From Liolophura sinensis (Eukaryota; Mollusca; Polyplacophora; Chitonida; Chitonidae): a stretch of DNA of 64,000 bases. This document shows, piece by piece, positions 53,440 through 64,000 of this stretch. Position 1 is the stretch's first letter. Every line of letters starts with the position of its first letter. A program made the position numbers and the translations under genes. The notes below the pieces were generated by a model that did not search any database, was not told where the DNA came from, and saw only the letters and a list, made by a program, of their open reading frames with translations. The DNA lies in assembly GCF_032854445.1 (NCBI RefSeq), contig NC_088297.1, positions 14,927,039 through 14,991,038 on the forward strand, written 5' to 3'.

Positions 53440-56400
53440 ACTTCTGAAATATTATACAAACAGGTTGGATCTGAGTTTTCATTTGATGAATTTTGAGTAG
53501 AATTCCTCAGCCATGTTACCGGAACCTTTTTGAACGTGTTATATATTTTGAACGAGGGAATGGGTTGATATTCATTGAACAGTTACATGCTTTTTGTATT
53601 GAATTCAAAGAGATGGTTTTAGTGTACAGAGAATACATCAACAACAACTGTATATACGTTTCTGTAAATGTCTTGATTTCATGTTAAACTTAAGGTCGTG
53701 AAGTTAAATGAACTGTGTGAATTCTCCTGTTAGTTATTTTAGACAGTAGACGGGAAGACTCCTGTGTCGAAATATACAGCTTCGTCCATATACATTTTGT
53801 CGACTGAAAAATAGGATGTGTGTTCAAGGGCAATTATTGCAAATCTACGGTATATACATGTAAATATGTTATAGCTAGTTTCTTTGGATGTGCATTATTG
53901 TATGCATAGTTATATAGTAATGGCATACCAAAACTGCTGAGGGTAAAACTACTCCTAAACTGAAAACGAACCCAAAGAATGCCATACATGTGCCCTATAC
54001 CATACCATTTGTCCAGTTGACAAGAAGTTCTATTAAGGAAATTTATTTTACTACTAAACCCTAGACGGTGTTCAGATTTAGAATTTAAGCTTGCATCTGG
54101 AACCTGGTTGCTGAGCGTGTATTTGGAGAGTGGTATTCGTGTAAAATAACAGTAATCAGTCCGGCTCGGACTTGAACCGCCACTGCACAGGAAAAGGTGC
54201 TCCAATGGTTAGTAACTGGATGCCTTTCTTCTGTTTGTTTTTGTGAGTGTAAAACTGAGTCGGCTTAAAAGGTTTTGACGTGAGAGCGAAAAACGATCAA
54301 ATAAATCACCCTCAGCTTTCTTTTTCATGTTTTTTTTAAATTGTTGGTGGTCCAACATTATTTAAATTTTCTTGCTTGCAAAAAAAATTTATGTACAAAA
54401 TGATTTAAGGTATATTTTTTAAAACTAGAAATATGCCTTTGACACTGCTGTTGTGGGTACTTTAATTTAAGTATTTTTTCTTCGAAAAATAAAAAAAGCT
54501 TATTTTATTTATTTTGTGTAAGCTTGTGTTGTGTTCCTGAATTACTATTTCCAGTCTTGTCCTATTCTTTAACTGTTACTTATCAGCCCAAGTGTTGTAG
54601 TGTTGATATTGTTCATAAGTTCGAGACCCATGGTCCTTCGGTTTGATTCTAGAAGTGGAATCCAGCTGTCGGCAGAAATCTTTTGTCAGGAGGTTTGTCA
54701 AATGCCCAGCGATGTGCTGTGGTTTCCTCAAAGTCCTCAAATGAATCTGGTATATTCTCGAATATAAGATAAACATAAATCAAATAAATAAATAAATAAG
54801 GCAACAAATAAATACTGTAGCTTACAGGAAAATATGTTAATAATTTTCCAAGGCTACACAGTGGGCACATTTTTTTCTTTTTGTACTTAATGTGGCATAA
54901 TCCATAAATGCTTGGGCCTAGCATAAATAGAAATAGAGTAAAAAATCAATAATAATAATAATAATAATAAAAACATCTAAACAAAAACATACACAAGAAT
55001 AACATGCTTGTATAGTGAACACTTGTCAAAATATCGCAAACTTCGCAATCACCCTTGCTTTACTGGACTTACAAAAGTCTGCAGAAACCTACTCTTCTGA
55101 CAGCTAATCGCACTGCGGCCCGAGAACATATGCTTTCGCCAGAGCATTGACAGCCAGTCGTTGATCGTCCCTAATAAGTGTATTTCCTTGTTTCGAAGCA
55201 AATACATGTACGTTAGGATCCGATTTGAACGGATGTGTTATATTTAACAGGATGATCCGATGCAGTGTAACAGAATTCATTGTACCATCGCTCTGATAAC
55301 AGTCTTTCTGTTCAGTTTAACCCCCCAAAAAATTAAGTTTTTGAGTGTGTAAATGAGACCCCACCCAAGCACAGTCTACTAACACCGGGCCAACCAGTCC
55401 TGTTTAGGTGTCATGTCTGGTGTCTGTGGCGTGATACATCAGTGTCGGCAGCACTTTGGCGGCATGGACTCGCCCTGCTACAAGAAGACACAATATATAT
55501 ACACATACCTAATGACTTCTTGTCAAATGACACAAATTGTTGTCCCAAGCCAAAGATGTATACATGCTTGATATGTATGTTTCAGTCTGTTGAACTAAAC
55601 AGACTGAAACAAGATGCTTCCTCCCCATTAGTTCGGGCTACCTTCCTCATAAATTTGTCATTTTTAAGTGTATGGTCCAAAACGAATTTTCAACACATGG
55701 ACCCGTACAATACCATTCCATTAAGAGGTGTAGATGGTCGTGGATTTTCCTGGGCTCTGCTCGGTTTGCTCCCACCAAGGAAAAAATCTAATAGTACAAC
55801 CTTTTACACCACTTAATTTTGGTCAAACTCGACAAAATCTTCCTACATCGGAAATGTATTTATTGCAGAAATTACACCCTTAGTAAAAACATTTCTACGC
55901 ATGTGAAGAGATCAACAGAAAAAGTAATTTGATTTGGAGAAAAACTTAGTGATAACTATCCTTCCTGTTTCACAGGATTCGCTGCATAAAATTAAGGTCA
56001 TAAGAAGTGATACAATACATTTATTTACTTAATTTATCTGATTGGTGTTTTACGCCGTACTCAAAAATATTTCACTTATGCGATGGCGGCCAGCATTATG
56101 GTGGGCAGAGACTGAAGGAAACCCACGACCATCCGCATGAAGTTATGGAACAATGATTTTGTTCTAAGTGAAGATATGATGCATTCCTATAGTGATTAAA
56201 ATTATTTGTGCTTCAATATAGTCATTTGTTCTAACAGATATCTTAAGCCAAAATTTTAATCCCATTTGTATTGTTTATGTATTTATTAATTATAACATTA
56301 TCGTAGTTCAGAATTACGCATGTGCTTGGCTGAAAGCAACAAATTAACACTCAGATAAATTGATTAGACATGAATCTTCCTTCAGAACATTATTATGAAA

Positions 56401-57460
56401 CGATGATACAAATCAACATTTGGCCTAAAATCTGAGCATACAAGAAATATTTTTATAACGCTCTTTTTCCTTTAAAAAAATATCGGAAAAAATTGAAAAT
56501 CATTCATATTTGCAAATAACTATTCACGCTCACTCATCTGATGTGTACCTTTTTTCAAAACGTTATATTGAGCATTAAGACCTCCCAGTAGGTCGCGCTG
56601 TATGTTCCTAGACATAGGCCTACAGATACTTTATTTATTTATTTGAAAATGGTTGTTTATTGCACTATAAATGAGGGTTAAGTCCCATATTATCTTATAA
56701 GCGAACATGTTGTATATATGATCTTAGCGTTTTGTCAATGTTTTGAACTTCTTAATGTTTTTTTTTTGTGCTTTTTTTTGTATTTTTTTAATCTGTCCTC
56801 AGTGTGGTTTATTGTTTATGGAGAGATAAAGGTGTTCACCAGCTGCCCCTTGGCTAGATATAAATGATTTCAACAGGATTGCCTTTGATTTTTTTTTTAA
56901 ATACAACATTATAAAACGCTGTCTGAGAAAGGAAAATTCTGCTTCTGATTGGTGCAAGGAAACCGATAGTTGCAGGGAGAATAACCTATTTTACCGTGAT
57001 GAATGACAAATCCCTGCAGGACAACGTCTTTCACAACCACTTTCAAAATCTCACATTTCCTCAAGCAACGATTACATGACCCCCGCCACTTAAGTATGTC
57101 TTCTCCAACATGAAAATTAAAACCAAATTAAAAAAAAATGATATTTATGTTAAAAAAATGGAAAGAAAAAGCAATTGCGAAGAGAAAACATGCGCAGTGT
57201 ACAACTGTGTCTTTGGGGCGTATAAATTTCGACTATGTAAATGTTTACGTAAACCATTAGAATAAAACCCGGACCTTTAAGAAGCCATATTTCACCGGAC
57301 ACGTGTGACCATTTGTCACGTATCACACTGTTGTCGCTGCTCTGTTTTACTTTCTATGCTTTACTTTTTCATGTTGTACTAATTTTGCATCACGCGTCTA
57401 GGTTTCCTATCCTACTTTCGCGCATCAACCAGGCATGACATGGACTTTGACTGATTCGTA
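53440..57460. other. Intergenic region downstream of gene B
   Basis: No gene recognised. It contains a TTAACAGA-type scrap at 55225-55330, a SINE-2-like stretch at 55340-55545 (CAGTGTCGGCAGCACTTTGG, CTGCTACAAGAAGACACAAT), SINE-1 fragments at 55725-55790 (+) and 56022-56140 (-), and a family-X fragment at 57235-57365. The sequence is very AT-rich, with several poly-T runs near 56760-56900. Confidence 0.5.
56022..56140 (-). mobile_element. SINE-1 3' part
   Basis: TATCTGATTGGTGTTTTACG, CTCAAAAATATTTCACTTAT and GGCGGCCAGCATTATGGTGG. Confidence 0.88.
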
Positions 57461-57464
57461 AATG

Positions 57465-57695
57465 GATTCACGTTTAACGTCACCCTCAGGAATATGTCTG
57501 ACACTTATATACTATATACAACAGCGATGCAGCTTCATGGGGTGGAGAACAACGGAGTGCCCGTAGGAACCACAAACCTTTGGCAAGTAAATAACGAACT
57601 TTTCCATATGTAGCACACAGATGTTCACCCTCACAACGAGCACAACACGTATATATTATCGGATGGCAACTGATTTCCATGTATCACACAAAGCG
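57465..57695 (-). mobile_element. SINE-3 fragment
   Basis: CGTTTAACGTCACCCTCAGG, AACCTTTGGCAAGTAAATAA and GTAGCACACAGATGTTCACC. Diverged. Confidence 0.5.
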
Positions 57696-57733
57696 ACAAA
57701 TATTGCTCCTGGTAAGATATGTAAAAAAATAAG

Positions 57734-58122
57734 TATACTCAACAAAAATATAAGGACACAAAGCAATTTTACATTGTTTTCTCTCAGTATTAAATAAGGT
57801 CTTAACTCAACAATTAGGGTAAATATTCATTTCAACTGGGGCTTCAGTTTCCACCAGATTTTCGCATTTTAGGGCAATAATCCAAGAGCTATGGCAGCGT
57901 CAAAACAGAGTGGTCCCTTCACGCTCTTCATGGTGCTAACGGTAGACACAGTCGATACTGAGTGCTGCGAACTGTTATTACCCACCACTCTGTTTTCTGA
58001 GGTTATTACTCTAAAATGTGAAAATCTGTTGGAAATTGAAGCCTCAATTGATAATGAATACTTACGGTAATTGTTAAATTAACACGTTATTTAATACTGA
58101 GATTTATATTTTTGTTGAGTAT
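57734..58122. mobile_element. Foldback (palindromic) MITE of about 390 bp
   Basis: Terminal inverted repeats TACTCAACAAAAATATAA and TTATATTTTTGTTGAGTA match perfectly over 18 bp. Inner arms also match in inverse (CTTCAGTTTCCACCAGATTT against AAATCTGTTGGAAATTGAAG; AAAACAGAGTGG against CCACTCTGTTTT), so the element is close to a full palindrome. It encodes no transposase, so non-autonomous. Confidence 0.85.
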
Positions 58123-58195
58123 GTTTCTGGGCATAGTGCTCCTTTTCCTTTCAGTTCTTTACCATGTAGACTTTTACCGGTATAAAGCTTAGTGC

Positions 58196-58405
58196 TTAAC
58201 ATGCCAGCCCAGCTCAATGATGCAGAAGACTCTCATCAATGTGGTCGATGTGAGTTCAAGTTCACTTTCCCGGTCTTATATGATAAGGTCATCTAGCACC
58301 TGTAGACACCGTGCCTGGTTTCCTCCCACCATAAAGCGTGACGCCGTCGTATACGTGAAATATTTTTGAGTACGACGTAAAGCGCCAAATAAATAAGTAA
58401 ATAAA
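58196..58405 (+). mobile_element. SINE-1 copy
   Basis: AATGTGGTCGATGTGAGTTC (B-box region), TGGTTTCCTCCCACCATAAA, TTTTTGAGTACGACGTAAAG and (AAAT)n. Confidence 0.82.
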
Positions 58406-58461
58406 TAATAAAGGGTAAAGAGGTGGAGTATTGTCCACTGTTGCAGGGATTATGTCATTTA

Positions 58462-58735
58462 GCTTGTTTGTTTGTTTGTTTGTATGTATGTATGTATGTA
58501 TGTATGTAAGTATGTAAGCATGTATGCATGGATGGATGAATACATGGATCGATGGATGGATGAATGGATGGATGAATGGATGGATGGATGGATTGATGTA
58601 TGTATGTATGTATGTAGGTATGTATGTAGGTAGGTATGTAGGTATGTATGTAGGTAGGTAGGTAGGTATGTATATATGTAGGTAGGTAGGTATGTAGGTA
58701 TGTATGTATTTATGTACGCATGTATGCATGCATGC
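58462..58735. repeat. (GTAT/GGAT)n tetranucleotide array
   Basis: TGTATGTATGTATG, GGATGGATGGAT and GTAGGTAGGTAG tracts in about 270 bp. The long minus-strand frame over it (Ile/Pro/Thr/Tyr/His repeats) is an artefact. Confidence 0.97.
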
Positions 58736-58737
58736 TT

Positions 58738-58925
58738 GTGGTTTAAACGGCGTACTTAAAAGTCTTTCAGTCATATGACGTGTCTTCTTGTGTCAGGGCG
58801 AGTCCATGCCGCCAAACTGCTCCGACACTGAAGTATCATGCCGAAGACACCAAACATGACAACTCACCCAGTCATTTTATTCTTACTCCGGTCCAATGAG
58901 TCGTGTTTCTTTGCTCTCACCTCTC
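58738..58925 (-). mobile_element. SINE-2-like fragment
   Basis: TTTAAACGGCGTACTTAAAA, GTCTTTCAGTCATATGACGT, CATGCCGCCAAACTG and CACCTCTCAGTGCTGAGC. Same layout as 50340-50530. Confidence 0.6.
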
Positions 58926-58943
58926 AGTGCTGAGCCCCAAGCG

Positions 58944-59162
58944 ACGCCGTACTCAAGAATATTTCACCTATACGACGGCGGCCCAGCATTATGGTGGGTG
59001 GAAACCGGGCACAGCCCTGGGGAAACCACGACCATCCGCGGGTTGCTGTCAGACCTTCCCACGCACGGCCGGAGTGGAACTCGCAGCGACCGCATTGGTG
59101 AGAGACTCCTGGGTCATTACGCTGCGCTAGCGCGCTAACCAACTGAGCCACGGAGGCCCCCA
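58944..59162 (-). mobile_element. SINE-1, near full length
   Basis: GCCGTACTCAAGAATATTTC, CAGCATTATGGTGGGTGGAA, CTCGCAGCGACCGCATTGGT, and the complete head GCGCTAACCAACTGAGCCAC then GGAGGCCCC. The best-preserved head; inserted inside or beside a SINE-2-like fragment. Confidence 0.94.
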
Positions 59163-59697
59163 CACTATATAGGAGCATCACGAAAAAACGTTGAAAGCAA
59201 AATAAAACAGAATAAAACAATGTAGAAAAATATTGTACGTTTAATTAAGTTTTACACTTTATTGTTATTTAAATAAAAACTGTTTCGAGTTTTGCCCAAA
59301 TTATTTTGTCCAAATTAATTATTATTTTAAACAAATTATTTTTGTTTTACAGGTCGTTATGTTGGAGATAACGCCAATATCAGTTCGAGGGACTCTAAAT
59401 GCGAATGCGGGCGATTGCTTAAAATATTGCTCACCAGAATCTATTACCGGCCGCACAAACTTTATATTGAGATGCATTCTGGGATATGTAACAAGACGTA
59501 TCCACTCTCAATCCCAGTTTCCTGCTCCCCTCCCCCCCCCAAAAGGCATTATTTATAAACAGTATTAGGATTAGCCACAATTCGAATCTATAATACTTTA
59601 AACTACATTTTAAAATGAAAAAGACATTAATAAGAAGGAAATGAGCTCTGATTTGTGTTGATATGTTTCTAGAAGTAGATCTTTGAACAAAGGTATC

Positions 59698-59735
59698 TTA
59701 AAGATCATCACAGAACCTCTTCCACCTCGGGTCCT
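59698..59735 (-). CDS. Gene C exon 3 (C-terminus)
   Basis: Acceptor TTTTTTTTCAG. It encodes DPRWKRFCDDL and TAA; the codon split across the intron gives Lys. Too short to be seen as an open frame. Confidence 0.48.
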
Positions 59736-61698
59736 CTGAAAAAAAAAAGTAATCTTCAATATACTGAAGTAAGTGAATATTCATTTTTTTCTGAGCTGTA
59801 TAAGAGATCAATTAATTATCGATCTGTGATTAAGACATACTCTCTGATTTTTGGTCCTGTGCTTTACACATCAAAATGAAGTGTTTACGTTATAAACACA
59901 TTTCTGTGTTCAACTTAATAAACGCGTCCTGGTTGTTTATTCATAACCACTATGTCCAGTAATCATAGAGATGTGTTTATTGTAGTAAACATCTTACATG
60001 TCTACTATAATAAACACGTCTCAATAAATACGATTGATATGAATAAACACCAGACGCGTTTAAGACGCGTTTAATGAGTGGAGCACAAAAATGTGTACAA
60101 AAATTAAACACTTATTTTTAGAATGAAAACCAGGCCATATCAGCAAGCATGTGTCAAAAACTTAATACTTTTTTTTGAGAGCGTGTCCGGTTATATTTGT
60201 ACACGAAGAGAAAGGCACCAGGAATGTATTATAGTATAGAGCTCCCTGGAATTTGTCAACACTTATACAAAGTTTATTTTTTATGGTACAGGCCAATGTG
60301 TATCAAAATTTACTTCCTTTACTAAACACGTAAGCATTTTTATTGTTTATTTTTTTTATTACATACTACTAATTATAGACTTGAATAATAGTTTACGCAT
60401 GAAATAACACTATGTGCATGATTATACACTAACATAACACTGTAAACATGACTTTAATGAATCTGTGTTGAGCTTTTTAATGTATTCCACAGTTATTTTT
60501 ACGGTGAAGGTTATGTCATCAGATATCACTCACTCTGGACAAATTCCTTGAGTGCCGGCAGGGTGTCACCTTCTTTGTCTTCCTTTTTGTCCTCCATTTT
60601 TTCTGATAAAGAAATAAAGACATCGAATCAGAACGTTAAACTGAGCATGTTGTGAGTTTCCTCGCTCTTCCAGTTTTTGTGGCCACCAAGGTGACAATAA
60701 ACTTTTGACGGCGCTCTTATCTTCCACAGATTGATAGCTGTACGCCACACATAGAAAAATTCGTCCGTGGCTGGCCACAGGTCTGTTGTTTTATATGTCG
60801 AAAACTCCATTTTACTCTCCTCATAAATTTGTCGCTATTATATAATTATAAGTGTAAAATTTTTTATTATGACGTTAAACAAATAAGTAAATAAATAAAA
60901 CAGGCAAACATAGAGTGGGATTTGCGCCGGTAATTCTCAACAAACTTCATACTGAGCCTGTCAAGTTTGCTTTGCGGAGTTATCGCCCCCTTTTGGACAT
61001 AAATTATCTATCCTCTATCTATTTATGCTGCATATATAGAGTTATAATTTCTTGATTAAAACAGAGTTCGTCGCTTGAACCAATTTATCAAAGTTATGGT
61101 CTATAATAAAAGCTTCAAAAAATGGACAAAATAGAACTCTTTTATAGCGTGCATCGGATTTTGTATGGGATCATGAAAGAGGTTTATATATAGACCTAAC
61201 ATACACAGGATGAATAGATAGAATGTTGCTTATACAGAACTATAGACAGAACAATTTTTGAAATAAAATGTGAGTTTTGAAATAAACACCACTTTTGAAA
61301 TAAACACCACTTTTGAAATAAACGTTGGCCACTTTTGAAAATAAAAATTGACCACTTGTGAAATAAAAATTCACCACTTTTGAAATAAAAAATGATCCCG
61401 TTGAAATAACCGCAACTTTCGGGAAAACTATCATAAGTTATTATATCATAAGTAGGTATAATTAAATTAATTATCATTTATTCAAAAGAAAAGCTTATTT
61501 CAATAATTCTTATTTCAAGTTTTTCTTCTTTCACAACTGACATTTATTTCAAACATGGCTTCTATTCTGTACCTTTCATCATTGACATAACGGACTTAAA
61601 GAAAAAGATCTCTTTCATTTGTTTCTTCTTGTCCTCCATCATCTTCTCTTTCATCATGTACATTGTCTTGGCATCGTCTTTCTTATCTTCTCCCATAC
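59698..61698 (-). CDS. Gene C: small Lys/Met-rich protein, three exons, 76 aa
   Basis: Coding exons on the minus strand: 61573-61696 (ATG at 61696; the exon itself starts at 61698 after TTGTAG), 60534-60602, 59698-59735 (TAA at 59698-59700). Introns are GT-AG with compatible phases, and the total of 231 nt is one frame. The protein starts MGEDKKDDAKTMYMMKEKMM and has the hydrophobic patch EIFFFKSVMSMMK. It then repeats an EKMEDKKED-like motif and ends LPALKEFVQ plus KDPRWKRFCDDL. It is very hydrophilic, with no signal peptide or clear membrane segment. I do not recognise it. Short conserved-looking ends and good splice sites suggest a real gene. The two bases before the ATG follow an acceptor, so there may be a 5' non-coding exon, or further coding sequence upstream that I could not find. 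Confidence 0.5.
59835..60150. mobile_element. Foldback MITE-like element in gene C intron 2
   Basis: AAGTGTTTA, TAAACGCGTC and TGGTTGTTTATTCAT at the left are matched in inverse by GAATAAACACCA, GACGCGTTTA and TAAACACTT at the right. The outer arms TTTTTGGTCCTG and ATGAAAACCAGGCC are weaker. No coding capacity. Confidence 0.6.
60534..60602 (-). CDS. Gene C exon 2
   Basis: Acceptor TTTATCAG, donor GTGAGT. It encodes KMEDKKEDKEGDTLPALKEF then VQ. The start resembles a segment of exon 1 (KMMEDKK). Confidence 0.52.
61255..61400. repeat. About 20-bp minisatellite in gene C intron 1
   Basis: About six units of TTTTGAAATAAACACCAC or TTTTGAAATAAAAATTCACC. It starts about 170 bp from gene C exon 1. 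Confidence 0.88.
61573..61698 (-). CDS. Gene C exon 1 (first coding exon found)
   Basis: Acceptor TTCTTGTAG, two bases (GT), then ATG. 41 codons plus one base; donor GTACAG. Lys, Met, Glu and Asp dominate; KEKMMEDKKKQMKE is probably helical. Confidence 0.5.
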
Positions 61699-61739
61699 CT
61701 ACAAGAAAAAATACAAACACAGATCAACAAACCTTTCAT

Positions 61740-62330
61740 ATCAGTATACATGAAGTAACTATTAAGTACATCTAATCACTCGCGATCTTCCAAGTCCAGT
61801 ATTAGAACCAACCTCTTCTACCAAAGTCGACTTTGTTCTCAAACCATATAATAGAACAACCCTGTTAAACCATCGCGAGATATCTCCCTAGCACAATATT
61901 GCATTCATCTAAAGAAAATACTCTCGCCCAATTTTTCCCCAGTTTATTATTGCATCCACCCTAAAACAGAACAGATTCCGCGCTATCTCCCCGGTACAGT
62001 TTTGCATCAACATTAAAAGAGAACCAATCACTTGATAACTTCCCAATGCAGTATTGCATTCACAATAAAAAAACCTCAACCCACCCTGCACACTTCTGGA
62101 TAAATGCAGTGGTACCCCTTTTCGCCTGCTATATCTGTGTAGAAAGAGGCTAAATCAAAGATTTTTGGTGAAAACTCCATTTTCGCTGGACAAATAAATT
62201 TTCACGTATTAACCAAGAGTAACCACAATTATTGCATTTTAGTAAACTCGTACCTGTGCTATGACAATTAACATCCCTAGCTTTTTTCCTTTACTTAATT
62301 CTGATTAATCTGAGCCTTCTGCTAAAGGCT
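61740..62330. other. Region upstream of gene C
   Basis: Nothing firmly recognised. A minus-strand ATG at about 62181 opens a frame of 34 codons (MEFSPKIFDLASFYTDIAG and on) that might be an upstream exon of gene C, but I found no convincing donor linking it. Confidence 0.35.
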
Positions 62331-62334
62331 GTGT

Positions 62335-62450
62335 AATTTGCTACTGTTTAAGCATTGGCATGAACAGTTACAATAAAACCCTGACTGTGGTAAATTGACA
62401 TCAGGGCCGTATTTCACCGGTTGCGTGTGACTATTCACTAGCTATCACAC
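62335..62450 (-). mobile_element. Family-X fragment at the start of the 62.4-kb array
   Basis: TTACAATAAAACCCTGACTG, CGTATTTCACCGGTTGCGTG and TATCACACTGTTGTTGCTGC. The last part grades directly into the minisatellite. Confidence 0.7.
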
Positions 62451-62893
62451 TGTTGTTGCTGCTCTGGTTTTACTCCCTGTGCTGTACGTGTATCACACTG
62501 CCGTCGCTGCTCTGGTTTTACTCTCTGTGCTGTACAGTACCTGTATCACACTGCCGTCGCTGCTCTGGTTTTACTCCCTGTGCTGTACGTGTATCACAGT
62601 GCCGTCGCTGCTCTGGTTTTACTCCCTGTGCTGTACAGTTCGTGTATCACACTGCCGTCGCTGCTCTGGTTTTACTCTCTGTGCTGTACGTGTATCACAC
62701 TGCCGTCGCTGCTCTGGTTTTACTCCCTGTGCTGTACAGTTCGTGTATCACACTGCCGTCGCTGCTCTGGTTTTACTCTCTGTGCTGTACGTGTATCACA
62801 CTGCCCTCGCTGCTCTGGTTTTACTCCCTGTGCTGTACAGTTCGTGTATCACACTGCCGTCGCTGCTCTCGTTTTACTCCCTGTACTGTACGC
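62440..62893. repeat. Dimeric minisatellite grown from the end of a family-X element
   Basis: About nine units of GTGTATCACACTGCCGTCGC, TGCTCTGGTTTTACTCCCTG, TGCTGTAC. Junctions alternate between direct joining and an extra AGTTC, and CTCCCTG alternates with CTCTCTG, so the true period is about 101 bp. Open frames of about 148 codons in all three plus frames are artefacts. Confidence 0.94.
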
Positions 62894-63375
62894 CTTTAAT
62901 TATATTTATAGTGTTCAACTGATTCTATATATACATATAGTTTGAGGTTGTAATGCAACCCTCTTTATTTATTTTAATTTAAGTCACCTTATTACCGACG
63001 TTGAACAATAGCACGTGTACATTAGTAAAAGGTAATTATTTGGGCTATTCTAAAATAATGACAAACTTGGAATCGATTCCAACTGATCTCCGTGGTAGGG
63101 ACTGTTTACTGGCCAAGTCCAAAATTGCAGCCTGCCAGATACACTCACTCACACATTTGATCTCAGTATCTAGTAGGATTTTTACTAAACCGCCGAATTC
63201 ATTCCTTACTATAACGTGACATCTTTTATCATGAAACCTGTTTACATTTTTCCCATCTCCTCTTCATCGCTCCTGATATCCTGACTGATTTCCTTCATCT
63301 TAATCAAGGCTTAAGATAATGATATGTTTTATCTGTTTTACAGTTAATTAGCTCATTGTGTTTCTTAATCCTTCA
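62894..63375. other. Non-repetitive stretch near the right end
   Basis: No gene recognised; a 72-codon frame at 63001-63219 has no motif I know. Confidence 0.4.
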
Positions 63376-63770
63376 TCATTGTTTATTTTACTTCGTATCG
63401 TCTCGATCATCATGACATATCTCACTTTATTTAATCTCCATCACCATGACTTATCTCACTTTATTTCAACTCCATCATCATGACATATCTCACTTTATTT
63501 AATATTCATCACCAGGACATATCTCACCTTATTTCATCATCGTCATCTTGGTTTGTCTTCCGTTCTTTAATGCATAGCTTACGTTCTTTAATCTCTTTCG
63601 CCATGGCGTAACTTACGTTATTTAGCCGTTCTTTAACACCAAGGCATCGCCTTCATTTTGGTCTTTCATCTTCTTCGTTACTTTATTTCTATCATCATAG
63701 ATTATCTTACTGAGTTTTATCTTATTCACCATGGTTATCTCCCTATCTTTCATCTAGTTCATCATGACAT
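63376..63770. repeat. Diverged TC-rich repeat
   Basis: CATCATGACATATCTCACTT and TATTTAATCTCCATCACCAT recur about every 37-40 bp from 63410 to 63540, then degrade to the right. Confidence 0.7.
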
Positions 63771-63771
63771 A

Positions 63772-64000
63772 CCCTCCCTTGTCTCATCTCCTTCAGCACA
63801 TGTTATCGTCCCTTGTCTCATCTCCTGCAGCACATGTTATCGTCCCTTATCTCATCTCCTGCAGCACAGGTTACCGTCCCTTGTCTCATATCCTTCAGCA
63901 CATGTTATCGTCCCTTGTCTCATCTCCTGCAGCACAGGTTATCGTCCCTTGTTTCATCTCCTGCAGCACAGGGAATCGTCCCTTGTCTCATCTCCTGCAG
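63772..64000. repeat. 34-bp minisatellite running off the window
   Basis: About seven units of CTTGTCTCATCTCCTGCAGC, ACATGTTATCGTCC. The array is cut by the right edge. Confidence 0.94.

Noticed and set aside
58289-58774. 161-codon minus-strand frame with Ile-Pro-Thr-Tyr and His repeats
   Set aside because: Translation of a tetranucleotide (GTAT)n array and a SINE tail.
60628-60810. Minus-strand 60-codon frame starting MEFSTYKTTDLW, and a similar start at 62181 (MEFSPKIFDL)
   Set aside because: They share only AAAATGGAGTTTTC; no donor or acceptor links either to gene C, so I left them out of the model.
62453-62945. Three overlapping open frames of 120-148 codons
   Set aside because: All three plus-strand frames are open only because of the tandem repeat; the Cys/Leu-rich peptide is not a domain.

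Overview
This is a eukaryotic, intron-rich, repeat-rich window. I see no bacterial operon, rRNA, CRISPR array or intact tRNA gene. The abundant tRNA-headed SINEs have 3' ends of the type TTGAGTACGGCGTAAAAC followed by (AAAT)n or (ACTC)n. With the long introns and the protein architectures, they suggest a lophotrochozoan animal, most likely a mollusc. That assignment is an inference and I name no species.

Two paralogous genes for secreted astacin-family zinc metalloproteases dominate the window, arranged head to head. Gene A is on the minus strand (ATG at 17238, stop at 139) and gene B on the plus strand (ATG at 33734, stop at 52589). I assembled both exon by exon from GT-AG sites. Each has 16 coding exons with the same intron phases throughout, giving predicted proteins of 967 (A) and 962 (B) residues. 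Domain order is signal peptide, propeptide with an FQGD/YQGD aspartate-switch motif, furin-type site, astacin catalytic domain ([11 protein letters not shown] and SVMHY), six-cysteine EGF-like module, CUB domain, Cys-rich module, Thr/Pro linker, TSP1 repeat, a short Cys-rich module and a C-terminal tail. This resembles the astacin-EGF-CUB-TSP1 group of nematode NAS proteins. A third, small minus-strand gene (gene C, 59698-61698) encodes an unrecognised 76-residue Lys/Met-rich protein in three exons.

Layout: 1-17.3 kb gene A; 17.3-33.7 kb intergenic, with minisatellites at 20.8-21.6, 22.7-24.2 and 28.4-29.2 kb, a CA microsatellite at 26 kb and many SINEs; 33.7-53.2 kb gene B with a 7-kb first intron; 53.2-59.7 kb repeats, including a foldback element at 57.7-58.1 kb; 59.7-61.7 kb gene C; 61.7-64 kb minisatellites and repeat remnants.

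The most unusual pattern is tandem repetition that starts at exon edges. The last third of gene A exon 2 plus its splice donor recurs about three more times in the adjoining intron. A 40-bp array of about 1.4 kb in gene A intron 7 is in register with the exon 7 donor, and six of its units carry a perfect GTAAGT. In gene B, degenerate copies of the exon 2 acceptor recur about every 37 bp upstream of the real one. Other observations are higher-order repeat structure in three arrays and a probably unclassified interspersed element with about 15 copies.
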